Shown piece after piece: positions 8,845 to 17,622 of a DNA stretch of 64,000 bases. The position numbers were made by a program, and so were the translations under genes. Origin of the DNA: Candidatus Nitronauta litoralis (GTDB lineage Bacteria > Nitrospinota > Nitrospinia > Nitrospinales > Nitrospinaceae); NCBI GenBank assembly GCA_015698285.1, contig CP048685.1:3038001-3102000 (forward strand), read 5' to 3'. The notes below the pieces were generated by a model that had not been told where the DNA came from, did no database searches, and was given only the letters and a program-made list of their open reading frames with translations. Every line of letters begins with the position of its first letter. The first letter of the stretch is position 1.

Positions 8845-9741
8845 ATGCCAGATACCTACATTAACACCCCGCGGGTTTCAGTCGTTATTCCTACATATAA
8901 TAGAGTTGAATTCCTTGAGAAGGCCGTTGAATCGGTTCTTCTGCAAACCTGGTCTAACTGGGAGTTGATTGTTGTTGATGATGGGTCAACGGATGATACA
9001 GCAGATACCATGCAAGGGATTCCCCAGGTTAATTTCCTTAGATTTGAAGAAAATAAAGGGGTTTCGTATGCCAGAAACCGCGGAATAGAAATAGCTGGTG
9101 GAGAATTTATCTGTTTTCTGGATTCTGATGATCAATGGCTCCCTGAGAAACTGACCCGACAAGTTCAATGGATGGAAAAGAATCCAGAATGTTCCGCCTG
9201 CTATACGGATGAGATCTGGATTCGGAATGGGGTCCGGGTCAACCCTATGAAAAAACACCGCAAGTATTCAGGCCAGGTGTTCCGGAACTGCCTCCCTTTA
9301 TGTATTATAAGTCCCTCGTCTATTATGATGCGACGGGAACTTTTTAACGACATAGGCGTATTTGATGAATCACTTCCTGCTTGTGAAGATTATGATTTGT
9401 GGTTACGTTTGACTCTCCGGAATCCCGTCCATTTCATAGATGAAAAGTTAATCGTTAAAACCGGGGGCCACAGCGATCAGTTGTCTCGAAAATACTGGGG
9501 AATGGACCGCTTTCGGGTTTATGCCATGGAAAAGGTTATGAAGAACCCTGGGATTTCACCGGAGCAAAAAATGTGGGTTCTTGAGATGTTGATAGAAAAA
9601 TGTCGAATACTCAGTTACGGGTATAATAACAATAATAAACCTGCAGATGCTTCGCTGTTTTTCGAAAAAGCTGAAAATTACGCCGCAGAATTAACCACGA
9701 TTCCCGGAAAATCCGAAGAGGGGTTCCAGAAAAAAATATGA
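8845..9741 (+). CDS. GT2-family glycosyltransferase
   Basis: This 298-residue protein has a GT-A fold N-terminus of family 2: VSVVIPTYNRVEFLEKAVES, then the nucleotide-sugar motif VVDDGSTDDT and FLDSDDQWLPEKL, which carries the metal-binding DxD. CEDYDLWLRL later in the chain is the typical acceptor/catalytic ED motif. There are no membrane segments, so it is cytosolic. It probably adds a sugar to a surface polysaccharide or lipid. Its stop overlaps the start of the HEAT-repeat gene by 4 nt (ATGA), and two ABC exporter genes follow, so a role in making and exporting a cell-surface glycolipid is possible. Confidence 0.85.
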   Translation: MPDTYINTPRVSVVIPTYNRVEFLEKAVESVLLQTWSNWELIVVDDGSTDDTADTMQGIPQVNFLRFEENKGVSYARNRGIEIAGGEFICFLDSDDQWLPEKLTRQVQWMEKNPECSACYTDEIWIRNGVRVNPMKKHRKYSGQVFRNCLPLCIISPSSIMMRRELFNDIGVFDESLPACEDYDLWLRLTLRNPVHFIDEKLIVKTGGHSDQLSRKYWGMDRFRVYAMEKVMKNPGISPEQKMWVLEMLIEKCRILSYGYNNNNKPADASLFFEKAENYAAELTTIPGKSEEGFQKKI

Positions 9742-10919
9742 AGCATAAAAATATTTTATTTCCAATTCTATTGGCCGTTGTTCTGGTTTTCTCGATTAAC
9801 CCGGTTTTGCAGGCTGAACCAACAGTCGGGGCTTCCCTGAAAAAATTACGTTCTCACTGTCTCGAAGTTTTAAAAAATGCGTTAGCTAGCGATGAAGCGT
9901 TTATTCGTAGTGGAGCAGTGCGGGCAGCAGGGGAATCTGGTGACCCCAAAGTGCTTCCTGTTTTATTGAAGGGGACTCATGACTTTTTTCCCACAACCAG
10001 ACAATTTGCACTTCAGGGGCTCCGCAAAGTTTCGGAACAAGAAGCGGTTCGAAATGCTCTCAATCTATTAAACGATTCCAACGTTTGGGTACAAGCCACC
10101 GCTTTAGAGATCATCGGGGAACTTGGCAACCAGAGTATGAGGCCCAAGGTTCAGCCCCTATTGGAAGCGCCCGATCCTATGGTTCGGCTGGGCAGTTCCT
10201 ATGCTCTTTATTCTCTTGGAGACGCCTCGCAACTTGATGTGTTGCTCAAGGCCGCGGATGGTGGGGATGCGGTACAGCGCTATCAGGCGATTACCTATCT
10301 CGGTAAAATCAATATTCCCATTACGCGCTCTCACCTGGTTAAATTGCTGGAGGAAGATCAGGATGATGAGATCAAAATTTACTGCCTTAAAGCCCTGGAT
10401 GACCATGCGGAAATTGAACAACTTCTGGTTCTCGAAAAGTTATTGAAGCACACAAATCCCCGGATTCGAAAACAGGCCGTGATGGTGATGGGGCACTTGC
10501 CTGCCCAGGCAGCACTAAGCAGGGTGGCACCTCTTTGCGTGGATAAGGATCCAATGGTACAGGTGGTATCTGCCATGGCAGCATCCAGATTAAAGTCCCC
10601 AAAATGTGATGAGGTGTTCAAGATGGCGGTGCAGCATGGGGATTATGGAGTTCGGAGTGTTGCGGCAAGAATTTTAGGAGACCTCAAAAGGCCGGACAGC
10701 GCCAAACTTCTGGTGTATGGCCTGAATGATTCAAACTCCAGAGTCAGGACTGCGGCAGTACGCGCGGTTGGGAAAATTGGAAGCCCAAAATTGTTACCCC
10801 TTTTATTGCAGATGCTTGATGATTCTGCAGTTGTGATCCGTGCCTATGCAGCAGGCTATCTGCTCAAGATGCTGCGCCCTGATACAAAACCTTCTCTTCC
10901 CCATAGTTCCCCAAACTAG
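9738..10919 (+). CDS. exported HEAT-repeat protein
   Basis: This 393-residue protein starts with a signal peptide (a KHKNILF basic start, a hydrophobic stretch to about residue 25, cleavage near LQAEP). The rest is a run of HEAT/PBS-lyase-like helical repeats of ~30 residues, recognised by recurring units such as VRAAGESGDPKVLPVLLKG, ALEIIGELGN, AVMVMGHLP and AVRAVGKIGSPKLLPLLL. Such repeats are protein-interaction scaffolds and no catalytic site is visible. It overlaps the glycosyltransferase gene by 4 nt and precedes the ABC exporter pair by 38 bp, so it is likely part of that operon. A specific function cannot be assigned. Confidence 0.75.
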   Translation: MKHKNILFPILLAVVLVFSINPVLQAEPTVGASLKKLRSHCLEVLKNALASDEAFIRSGAVRAAGESGDPKVLPVLLKGTHDFFPTTRQFALQGLRKVSEQEAVRNALNLLNDSNVWVQATALEIIGELGNQSMRPKVQPLLEAPDPMVRLGSSYALYSLGDASQLDVLLKAADGGDAVQRYQAITYLGKINIPITRSHLVKLLEEDQDDEIKIYCLKALDDHAEIEQLLVLEKLLKHTNPRIRKQAVMVMGHLPAQAALSRVAPLCVDKDPMVQVVSAMAASRLKSPKCDEVFKMAVQHGDYGVRSVAARILGDLKRPDSAKLLVYGLNDSNSRVRTAAVRAVGKIGSPKLLPLLLQMLDDSAVVIRAYAAGYLLKMLRPDTKPSLPHSSPN

Positions 10920-10957
10920 AGATGGCATCTGGTTCCTAATTTGTCCCGGTTTTTTTA

Positions 10958-12712
10958 ATGATCCCTTCGCGATTAAAACCTTTCCTGCCTTTTCTTGCCA
11001 GGTATAAAAAAGAAGTCACCATCGGAATTCTTTCCCTGGTAATCACTGATGTGTTAACCATGGTTATTCCATGGTGGATTAAAAAATTTATCGACTCATT
11101 GGCGGAGAATCCATCTTCTGATGATTTATCTGTCTATGCTGGAGGGTTGGTACTCACGGCTTTCCTTCTTGGAATAGGGCGTTACGGTTGGAGGCAATAC
11201 CTGTTTGGTCCTTCAAGGCGGATGGAAGTGGATATTCAAAACAAATTGTTTTCCCATTTCCTGACTTTGGATCGGACCTATTTCCAATCACAAAAAATTG
11301 GTGATCTGATTTCCCGGGCTACCAATGATTTGCGTGCTGTAAAAGATTTTCTTGGGCTTGGCCTCCTGGTCCTTATTGATGCGGTGGTGGTCATTGTTGC
11401 CAGCATTACCTTGATGGTGTCTTTGAATCCTGAATTGACCCTGTATTGCCTGTTACCCCTTCCGGTAGTTTCAATCTTATTTTTTGGATTTATAAAAAAC
11501 ATAAGTCTTCGGCACACGGCTATTCAGGAAAACCTGTCCCGTATAACCGACCGCGTCCAGGAAAACCTGGCTGGGATTAGGGTCCTGCACGCGTTTGTTC
11601 GGGAGGCTTACGAAAAATCCCGATTCGAAGATCTTAATCGTGAACATATTCGGCGCAACATGTCGTTGGCCAAACTTTTTGGCGTATTCACGCCTTCCTT
11701 GAGTCTCACGATCGGTGTGTCCGCACTGATATCGTTATGGATTGGAGCGAAGGCGGTCGTTGTTGGAGAGTTTTCTCTTGGATCCTTCGTTGCGTTTAAC
11801 GGGTACCTGATGCTTCTGTCCTGGCCTATGATGGCCATTGGTTACATCGTTAACCTCTCGCAAAAAGGGCTGACCGCTATGGGCCGACTCCAGGAAATTT
11901 TTAATGCAAGTCCAACGCTGAAGCCGGTAAGCGGTCCGGGTAAACTGCCTCAGCTGAAAGGTGCTGTTGAGTTTCAGAATGTGACATTTCGTTATCCGGG
12001 CTCAACTCAACCAGGTCTTGCTAACTTTTCTTTCAAGTTGTCGGCAGGTCAAAGTATGGCGGTCATAGGACCCGTCGGTGCAGGAAAATCCACATTGCTA
12101 AACCTGATACTCCGTCATTTTGATATTGAGGAGGGAACGATACTCATTGATCAAGTCCCGATTCAGGATATTAACCCTGAGGTATTGAGGCAGGGGATTG
12201 GTGTGGTGGAGCAGGAGTCGTTTCTTTTTTCCCTTTCTGTTCGTGACAATATTGCGTTTGGATATCCTGATGCAAGCGATGAGGAAATCAACGATATAGT
12301 GGATTGTGTGAATCTTAACGATGACATCAAAAGTTGGCCGGAAGGGCTTAATACCATTGTCGGAGACCGTGGGGTCTCTCTTTCCGGTGGGCAAAAACAG
12401 CGGATTGCTCTGGCGCGCGCCCTTATAAAAAAACCTCGTTTGCTTTTGCTGGACGATGCGTTTTCCAGTCTGGATGTGGAAACAGAGAGGATCGTTTTTA
12501 CCAATATTCGGGAGCGTCTGAAAGGGGTGACACCAATCCTGGTCACTCACAGACTGGCTCTTGGACGAAATTTAGACCGGATTATTGTAGTTGAAAACGG
12601 AACACTTGCAGCGCAGGGAACGCACTCGGAGCTGATGGCTGCCCCGGGATATTATAAGAATGTTTTTGGAAGTCAGGCTTTGGCGCAGGAAATGGAAATC
12701 ATTCTCCAATGA
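10958..12712 (+). CDS. ABC exporter half-transporter with degenerate catalytic site
   Basis: This 584-residue half-transporter has an N-terminal six-helix exporter domain (about residues 1-300) and a C-terminal ATPase domain. The ATPase has Walker A GPVGAGKST, a canonical signature LSGGQKQR and Walker B LLLLDDAFSSLD, where the catalytic Glu is replaced by Asp, plus the switch His in LVTHRLA. An Asp at that position is typical of the non-hydrolysing half of heterodimeric exporters (TM287/288 or YheI/YheH type). It overlaps the next ABC gene by 4 nt (ATGA), which supports a heterodimer. The substrate is unknown; a lipid, drug or glycolipid is likely. Confidence 0.87.
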   Translation: MIPSRLKPFLPFLARYKKEVTIGILSLVITDVLTMVIPWWIKKFIDSLAENPSSDDLSVYAGGLVLTAFLLGIGRYGWRQYLFGPSRRMEVDIQNKLFSHFLTLDRTYFQSQKIGDLISRATNDLRAVKDFLGLGLLVLIDAVVVIVASITLMVSLNPELTLYCLLPLPVVSILFFGFIKNISLRHTAIQENLSRITDRVQENLAGIRVLHAFVREAYEKSRFEDLNREHIRRNMSLAKLFGVFTPSLSLTIGVSALISLWIGAKAVVVGEFSLGSFVAFNGYLMLLSWPMMAIGYIVNLSQKGLTAMGRLQEIFNASPTLKPVSGPGKLPQLKGAVEFQNVTFRYPGSTQPGLANFSFKLSAGQSMAVIGPVGAGKSTLLNLILRHFDIEEGTILIDQVPIQDINPEVLRQGIGVVEQESFLFSLSVRDNIAFGYPDASDEEINDIVDCVNLNDDIKSWPEGLNTIVGDRGVSLSGGQKQRIALARALIKKPRLLLLDDAFSSLDVETERIVFTNIRERLKGVTPILVTHRLALGRNLDRIIVVENGTLAAQGTHSELMAAPGYYKNVFGSQALAQEMEIILQ

Positions 12713-14517
12713 ACCAATTTTCTGATGAAAACCTGGATGATGTTTATTACGACTGGGGATTATTCCGTCGTATCCTCAGTTATCTAAAGCCTTATCGCGG
12801 ACTGGTCATTCTTTCGATATTTTTATTGTTTGTGGTTTCCTTGTTGAACCTTGCCGGACCCTACCTCACTAAAATTGTAATTGATGATTATATTCAAGTG
12901 TCCAATCTTGAGGGACTGGATCAGATCGCCTTGCTTTATGCTGCGGTGTTAATTGGAGCTTTCATATGTCAGTTTTTTCAATATATCCTGATGCAGAGCA
13001 TAGGGCAAAAGGTGATGTTCGATATCAGGACTCAGGTATTCGCGCATTTGCATCGAATGTCCTTCAGGTTTTTTGACCGCAATCCCATTGGCAAACTGGT
13101 GACTCGCACTGTAAATGATGTCGAAGTGTTGAATGAAATGCTCACTTCAGGATTAATTCTGGTGTTCAGCGATCTGTTTACTCTCGCTGGAATATTCATA
13201 ATGCTTGCCTGGCTGGACTGGCGTTTGATGCTGGTGGTATGCGCGGTGTTTCCTTTTCTTGCCTGGGCAACTCATGCTTACCGTGTTCGTGCACGCGATG
13301 CTTTAAGAAAAAACCGGGCGCACCAGACAACGCTCAATTCACATCTTGAAGAAACCCTTTCGGGTATGTCGACCATCCAGATGTTTAATCAGGAAATGAA
13401 AAGGGAAACTGAATTCAAGGGGACGAATAAAAAAAAACTGAAGGAAGACCTGAGGTCTCTTTTTTACAATTCAGTTTATCTTCCTTCGATTGATGTATTC
13501 AGCGCGGCTGGAATAGGGCTGGTTATCTGGTACGGTGGTGGGCGGTTTGTCCAGAATGAAATTCAGTTGGGTGTTCTGGTGGCGTTTTTGCAATACATTC
13601 AGAAGTTTTTTGAACCGATTCGTGATCTCGCAGAAAAATTTAACATCATTCAAACTGCCATGGCTTCTTCTGAAAGAGTATTCGAACTTCTGGATACACC
13701 GGAAGGTTTACCCAACAATAAAAATGCAAAGCAACTGGATCGATTTAAGGGCAAGATTGAGTTTGATGGAGTAGATTTCGCCTACAATGATAAGGATTGG
13801 GTGTTGAAGGATGTTTCTTTTTCGCTGGAAGAGGGGGAAAGCCTGGCGGTGGTTGGAGCAACTGGGTCGGGGAAATCTACATTGATTAATCTTCTGTGTC
13901 GTTTTTATGATGTGCAAAAGGGAGAGATTCGGATAGACGGACTTCCGGTTCGGGAAATGAATAAACAGGATCTCCGCAGGCAAATATCACTTGTGCAGCA
14001 AGACGTGTTTCTTTTTTCAGGCAATGTGACAGACAATATACGTCTTGGCAACCCGGACCTCAGCCAGGATCAGGTTCATGCCGTTGCGCAGGCGGTTAAC
14101 TCACATCATTTTATCGATGATCTTCCCATGAAATACGACGAGGAAATTAATGAGAGAGGAAGTAGGCTTTCCCAGGGGCAGCGACAACTGTTGTCTTTCG
14201 CCCGTGCCCTGGCAGCGGATCCTCGTATTCTGGTTCTGGACGAAGCAACTTCCAGTGTGGATACGGAGACGGAACAATTGCTTCAATCCGCTTTGCGAAG
14301 CCTGATAAAAGGAAGGACCTCGATCATTATTGCCCACCGGTTATCGACTCTAAAGGATGTAGACAAGGTACTCGTGCTTAAAAAAGGCAGGATTGTGGAG
14401 TTTGGCACCCGGCAGGATTTGATAAAAAAAAGAGGGGTTTACTATCGTCTGCTCAAGCTGAACGCAGAATCCTTTTCCGGTGTTTCCGGGAAGACAAGGA
14501 ACAAACCCTTATTATGA
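12709..14517 (+). CDS. ABC exporter half-transporter, catalytically complete partner
   Basis: This 602-residue partner has an N-terminal exporter membrane domain and a C-terminal ATPase with Walker A GATGSGKST, Walker B ILVLDEATSSVD (catalytic Glu present) and switch His in IIAHRLS. Its signature is LSQGQRQL, with Gln in place of the first Gly of the canonical LSGGQ. Paired with the upstream half, this predicts one intact ATP site (the Glu of this subunit with the LSGGQ of the partner) and one degenerate site. The translational overlap favours stoichiometric production of both subunits. Confidence 0.87.
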   Translation: MNQFSDENLDDVYYDWGLFRRILSYLKPYRGLVILSIFLLFVVSLLNLAGPYLTKIVIDDYIQVSNLEGLDQIALLYAAVLIGAFICQFFQYILMQSIGQKVMFDIRTQVFAHLHRMSFRFFDRNPIGKLVTRTVNDVEVLNEMLTSGLILVFSDLFTLAGIFIMLAWLDWRLMLVVCAVFPFLAWATHAYRVRARDALRKNRAHQTTLNSHLEETLSGMSTIQMFNQEMKRETEFKGTNKKKLKEDLRSLFYNSVYLPSIDVFSAAGIGLVIWYGGGRFVQNEIQLGVLVAFLQYIQKFFEPIRDLAEKFNIIQTAMASSERVFELLDTPEGLPNNKNAKQLDRFKGKIEFDGVDFAYNDKDWVLKDVSFSLEEGESLAVVGATGSGKSTLINLLCRFYDVQKGEIRIDGLPVREMNKQDLRRQISLVQQDVFLFSGNVTDNIRLGNPDLSQDQVHAVAQAVNSHHFIDDLPMKYDEEINERGSRLSQGQRQLLSFARALAADPRILVLDEATSSVDTETEQLLQSALRSLIKGRTSIIIAHRLSTLKDVDKVLVLKKGRIVEFGTRQDLIKKRGVYYRLLKLNAESFSGVSGKTRNKPLL

Positions 14518-14519
14518 TG

Positions 14520-14846
14520 TTATTTTTTAGTGGGAAATTTGCTGACCAATCGTTCCACAATTCTTCCGTTCTGTACATGTTCCAGAAAAATCTCTTCCAT
14601 ATCTTCTTCGGTCGTTGGAGTGTACCAGACCTCTTCAGGGTAAATGACCATGGCCGGGCCCTGGGCACACGCATCGAGACAACCAGCTTTGTTCACTCGG
14701 ATCCGGCCTTTTAAACCAGCGTCATGCACCCGTTTTTTCAGATAGTCAAGAAGTTGCGCTGAACCGCGGGAAATGCAACAACCGCGAGGGTCATCACCCT
14801 TGCGCTCGTTAACGCAAATGAACAGGTGTCTTTCGAATCGGCTCAT
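14520..14846 (-). CDS. thioredoxin-like [2Fe-2S] ferredoxin
   Basis: This 108-residue protein fits the thioredoxin-like 2Fe-2S ferredoxin family. It begins with HLFICVNER, has a CC pair at residues 23-24 (GDDPRGCCISRG), and carries VNKAGCLDACAQGPAMVIYPE, which supplies two more cluster Cys and the typical family tail WYTP. These would bind one 2Fe-2S cluster. It is convergent with the ABC gene (2 bp between stops) and lies 30 bp downstream of the CysM-like gene on the same strand, so it may be the last gene of the sulfur/amino-acid cluster. Its electron partner is unknown. Confidence 0.85.
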   Translation of the reverse strand: MSRFERHLFICVNERKGDDPRGCCISRGSAQLLDYLKKRVHDAGLKGRIRVNKAGCLDACAQGPAMVIYPEEVWYTPTTEEDMEEIFLEHVQNGRIVERLVSKFPTKK

Positions 14847-14876
14847 GGTTTTTTTAGGGGAAATATAAAGCCGGAA

Positions 14877-15920
14877 TCAAGAGCTTTCCGGCTTGGGCAG
14901 GGTGGTTTGCTCGTGTGATTCGTAATATTCCTTGAATTTTCCGAAATTCACGTAGCAGGTGTCACAGCTGTCCGGGAAGACAGTTACGATGACACCTTTC
15001 TTGATTTGTTTGGCCAATTCGAGAGCGCCAACCATAGCGGCGGCACTAGAATGCCCCACCAGGATGCCTTCTTCTTTTTCGAGGGTTTCTACCATGTCAT
15101 AGGAGATTTCTGTGCTGACGCTGATTTTTCCATCGAGTATTGATTCGTCGTAAATGCCCGGCACGATTGATGAGGCCATGTGCTTCAGGCCTTCAAGTCC
15201 GTGCAATTCTTCAGCGGGTTCGAGGGCGTAGCATTTAATATCAGGGTTTAGTTCACGCAATCCACGTGTGTTTCCCATAATGGTGCCACCGGTTCCAATT
15301 CCGGCACAGAAGTGCGTGACGCGTCCTTCCGTTTGCTTCCAAATTTCACGTGATGTGTGCAGGAAATGGGCCCGCCAATTGGAATCATTATTATACTGGT
15401 CGGGCATATAGTATTTGTCGGGGTCGGACTCGTAAATTTCTCTTGCCAGTATGATAGCGCCGTCGGAACCTTCAAAAGGACTCGACGTTACGATTTCGGC
15501 TCCATAATAGTCAGCCATCAACCCCTTACGCTCTTTACAGACATTCCCCGGCATGACCAGTTTAACTTTATACCCTTTTATTTTGCCAATGAGTGCGTAT
15601 GCAATCCCTGTATTGCCTGAGGTCGAATCGAGAATGATTTTGTCCTTGGTAAGCTCACCTGATTTCTCGGCATCCTCAATCATTTGCAAAGCCGGCCGTG
15701 ATTTGACCGATCCGCCAGAGTTCTTCCATTCCGCCTTGGCGTAAATTTCGATACCCGGCATGTCTTTGGTCAGTTTATTGATCTTAATGAGCGGCGTGTT
15801 CCCGATTTGCTCCAGGATCGACTGGTTCGTGATCAAGGGGCAGGCAGGAACATTGATCTCCTGAGCACCGGATATTGTATCGGGTTTAATATTTTCGACT
15901 TTTGACTTGGACATATTCAT
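14877..15920 (-). CDS. cysM: CysM/CysK-family cysteine synthase
   Basis: This 347-residue fold-type II PLP enzyme contains the Schiff-base lysine in NSGGSVKSRPA (most cysteine synthases have SVKDR), the substrate loop STSGNTGIA and the phosphate-binding GIGTGGTIMG. An ALEPAEELHGLEGLKHM region followed by PGIYD resembles the active-site lid of mycobacterial CysM, which uses O-phosphoserine and a protein-bound thiocarboxylate. The gene immediately upstream encodes a CysO-like carrier, the CysM partner in mycobacteria. That it uses CysO-COSH is inferred from this context. An ~35-residue N-terminal extension precedes the domain, and no clear ribosome-binding site was found for the start used. Confidence 0.75.
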   Translation of the reverse strand: MNMSKSKVENIKPDTISGAQEINVPACPLITNQSILEQIGNTPLIKINKLTKDMPGIEIYAKAEWKNSGGSVKSRPALQMIEDAEKSGELTKDKIILDSTSGNTGIAYALIGKIKGYKVKLVMPGNVCKERKGLMADYYGAEIVTSSPFEGSDGAIILAREIYESDPDKYYMPDQYNNDSNWRAHFLHTSREIWKQTEGRVTHFCAGIGTGGTIMGNTRGLRELNPDIKCYALEPAEELHGLEGLKHMASSIVPGIYDESILDGKISVSTEISYDMVETLEKEEGILVGHSSAAAMVGALELAKQIKKGVIVTVFPDSCDTCYVNFGKFKEYYESHEQTTLPKPESS

Positions 15921-16018
15921 TAGATTGCTATTAAACCTGATGGTTCCATGAAAAGTTAAAAAAAGCCGGTTTTCAGATTAAAATAACCAAAAATACAGCG
16001 TTTTTGGGCTGAAAAACC

Positions 16019-16300
16019 TTACCAGGCACCCCCGGCAATCGCCGGAATGATCGATACTTCATCCCCATCCTTGATCGCAGTTTTTTCACCTTCAAGAAAG
16101 CGGATGTCTTCTTCGTTCACGTAAATATTGATGAAGCGGCGCGGAGAACCGTTTTCTTCACAAATACGTTCCTTGATGCCACCAAACTGGGACTCCAGAT
16201 GGTTGAACATTTCTTCTATGGTAGTCCCTTCAGCTTCCACCTCTGCCTGGTTGTTGGTCAATTTCATAAGAGGGGTCGGGATTCGTACTTTTACTGACAT
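16019..16300 (-). CDS. cysO: CysO-like ubiquitin-fold sulfur carrier with Gly-Gly-Ala-Trp tail
   Basis: This 93-residue MoaD/ThiS-family protein starts at the ATG at 16300, which has AGGAG upstream. It resembles mycobacterial CysO over its whole length, including VRIPTPL, RFINIYVNEEDIRF and GDEVSIIPAIAGG. Known carriers end in Gly-Gly, whose carboxylate is adenylated and thiolated. Here two residues (Ala-Trp) follow. In known GG-X carriers such tails are removed by a JAMM-type metalloprotease before use, so a protease should be encoded elsewhere. It lies between thrC and a CysM-like gene, which supports a role as sulfide donor for cysteine synthesis. Confidence 0.8.
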   Translation of the reverse strand: MSVKVRIPTPLMKLTNNQAEVEAEGTTIEEMFNHLESQFGGIKERICEENGSPRRFINIYVNEEDIRFLEGEKTAIKDGDEVSIIPAIAGGAW

Positions 16301-16314
16301 TTCAATTTTCTCCT

Positions 16315-17553
16315 TCAAACCGCCACTTGGCTGGAATAATGTTCTTCGAAATCTTTAATATTGGGTTGAATGACTGAAGGCATTTCATACTGACCATCCA
16401 GCGCTTCAATTGTTTTCAATCCATTGCCGGTAACACAGATCACAGTGGTTTCATCCGGTTTGATCCGGCCCTGCTCGATCAGTTTTTTGGTGACACCAAC
16501 GGTAACGCCTCCAGCCGTTTCAGTGAAGATGCCTTCCGTTTCGGCCAGCAACCTCATGCCTTCGACCACTTCCTGGTCGGTGATGTCTTCTCCCCAACCG
16601 CCGCTCACCTGGGTCGTCTTAATACCATAGTAACCGTCTGCCGGGTTGCCAATGGCAATGGATTTGGCGATGGTGTTGGGTTTCACCGGTGTAATCATTT
16701 CTGATCCGTTTTTGATCGCGGTTGTGACTGGCGAACATCCTGTCGCCTGCGCTGCAAATATTTTACTGGTGACCTTGTCGATCAGTCCAAGATCCTTGAA
16801 CTCGTTGAAGGCGCGCCAGATTTTCGTGATGAGGGAACTACCGGCAACAGGAACGACCACGTTGTCTGGTGTTCTCCAACCCAACTGCTCCGCGATTTCG
16901 TATCCGTAGGATTTGGAACCGTCTCCATAATAAGGACGGATGTTGATGTTCACGAACGCCCAGTTATGGGTCGCGGCAATTTCACTGCAAAGTCGATTAA
17001 CATCATCATAACTGCCGTTGATTGCGATCAGTTTGGTGCCGTACACCAGTGTGCCGATAATTTTTCCGGTTTCAAGACCATCGGGAATGAAGATGCAGCT
17101 CTTGAGTCCAGCTTCTGCAGCCTGGGCGGAAACCGAATTGGCCAGGTTGCCGGTGGAAGCACAGGAGACGGTATCAAAACCCATTTCCAAAGCTTTCGTA
17201 ATGGCAATGGCGACCACCCGGTCTTTAAAGGAAAAGGTCGGGTGATTTACAGAGTCGTTTTTGACATAGATTTCTTTCACACCCAGCGCCCTGGCCAGGT
17301 TGTCTGCTTTGACCAGTGGGGTATATCCCGTGTGGTGGCCAACCTGAGGATCGCCATCAATAGGCAGAAGAGGGCGGTAGCGCCACATGGAAGGCGGACC
17401 ATCCTGAATCGATTTTCTGCTGATGACTTTCTGGATGCCTTCGTAGTCATAGTCGACTTCTAGCGGTCCAAAACAGTATTCACAAACATGAATCGGGAGC
17501 TTTTCGTATCCCTTACTGCATTCCTTGCAACGTAACCCTTTTACAAAACTCAT
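16315..17553 (-). CDS. thrC: threonine synthase
   Basis: This 412-residue PLP-dependent threonine synthase starts with a zinc-ribbon-like segment (CKECSKGYEK, then CEYCFGPLEV) found in one threonine synthase subgroup. It carries the PLP lysine in PTFSFKDRVV and the phosphate loop CASTGNLANS. It converts O-phosphohomoserine to threonine and phosphate in the cytosol. It lies between cysK upstream (69 bp) and the CysO-like gene (14 bp downstream of its stop), a tight minus-strand operon. Some cysteate or phosphoserine-using paralogues look similar, so the substrate is assigned by family only. Confidence 0.87.
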   Translation of the reverse strand: MSFVKGLRCKECSKGYEKLPIHVCEYCFGPLEVDYDYEGIQKVISRKSIQDGPPSMWRYRPLLPIDGDPQVGHHTGYTPLVKADNLARALGVKEIYVKNDSVNHPTFSFKDRVVAIAITKALEMGFDTVSCASTGNLANSVSAQAAEAGLKSCIFIPDGLETGKIIGTLVYGTKLIAINGSYDDVNRLCSEIAATHNWAFVNINIRPYYGDGSKSYGYEIAEQLGWRTPDNVVVPVAGSSLITKIWRAFNEFKDLGLIDKVTSKIFAAQATGCSPVTTAIKNGSEMITPVKPNTIAKSIAIGNPADGYYGIKTTQVSGGWGEDITDQEVVEGMRLLAETEGIFTETAGGVTVGVTKKLIEQGRIKPDETTVICVTGNGLKTIEALDGQYEMPSVIQPNIKDFEEHYSSQVAV

Positions 17554-17622
17554 TAAAATAGCCTCAAACGAAAAGGAACCTCGCAGGCTTGATTACCTGC
17601 AACTATTTTCCCAGAGGGTCCT

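Noticed and set aside
17554-17622. riboswitch or attenuator before thrC
   Set aside because: Only a 5-bp hairpin is present; too weak to support a regulatory RNA.
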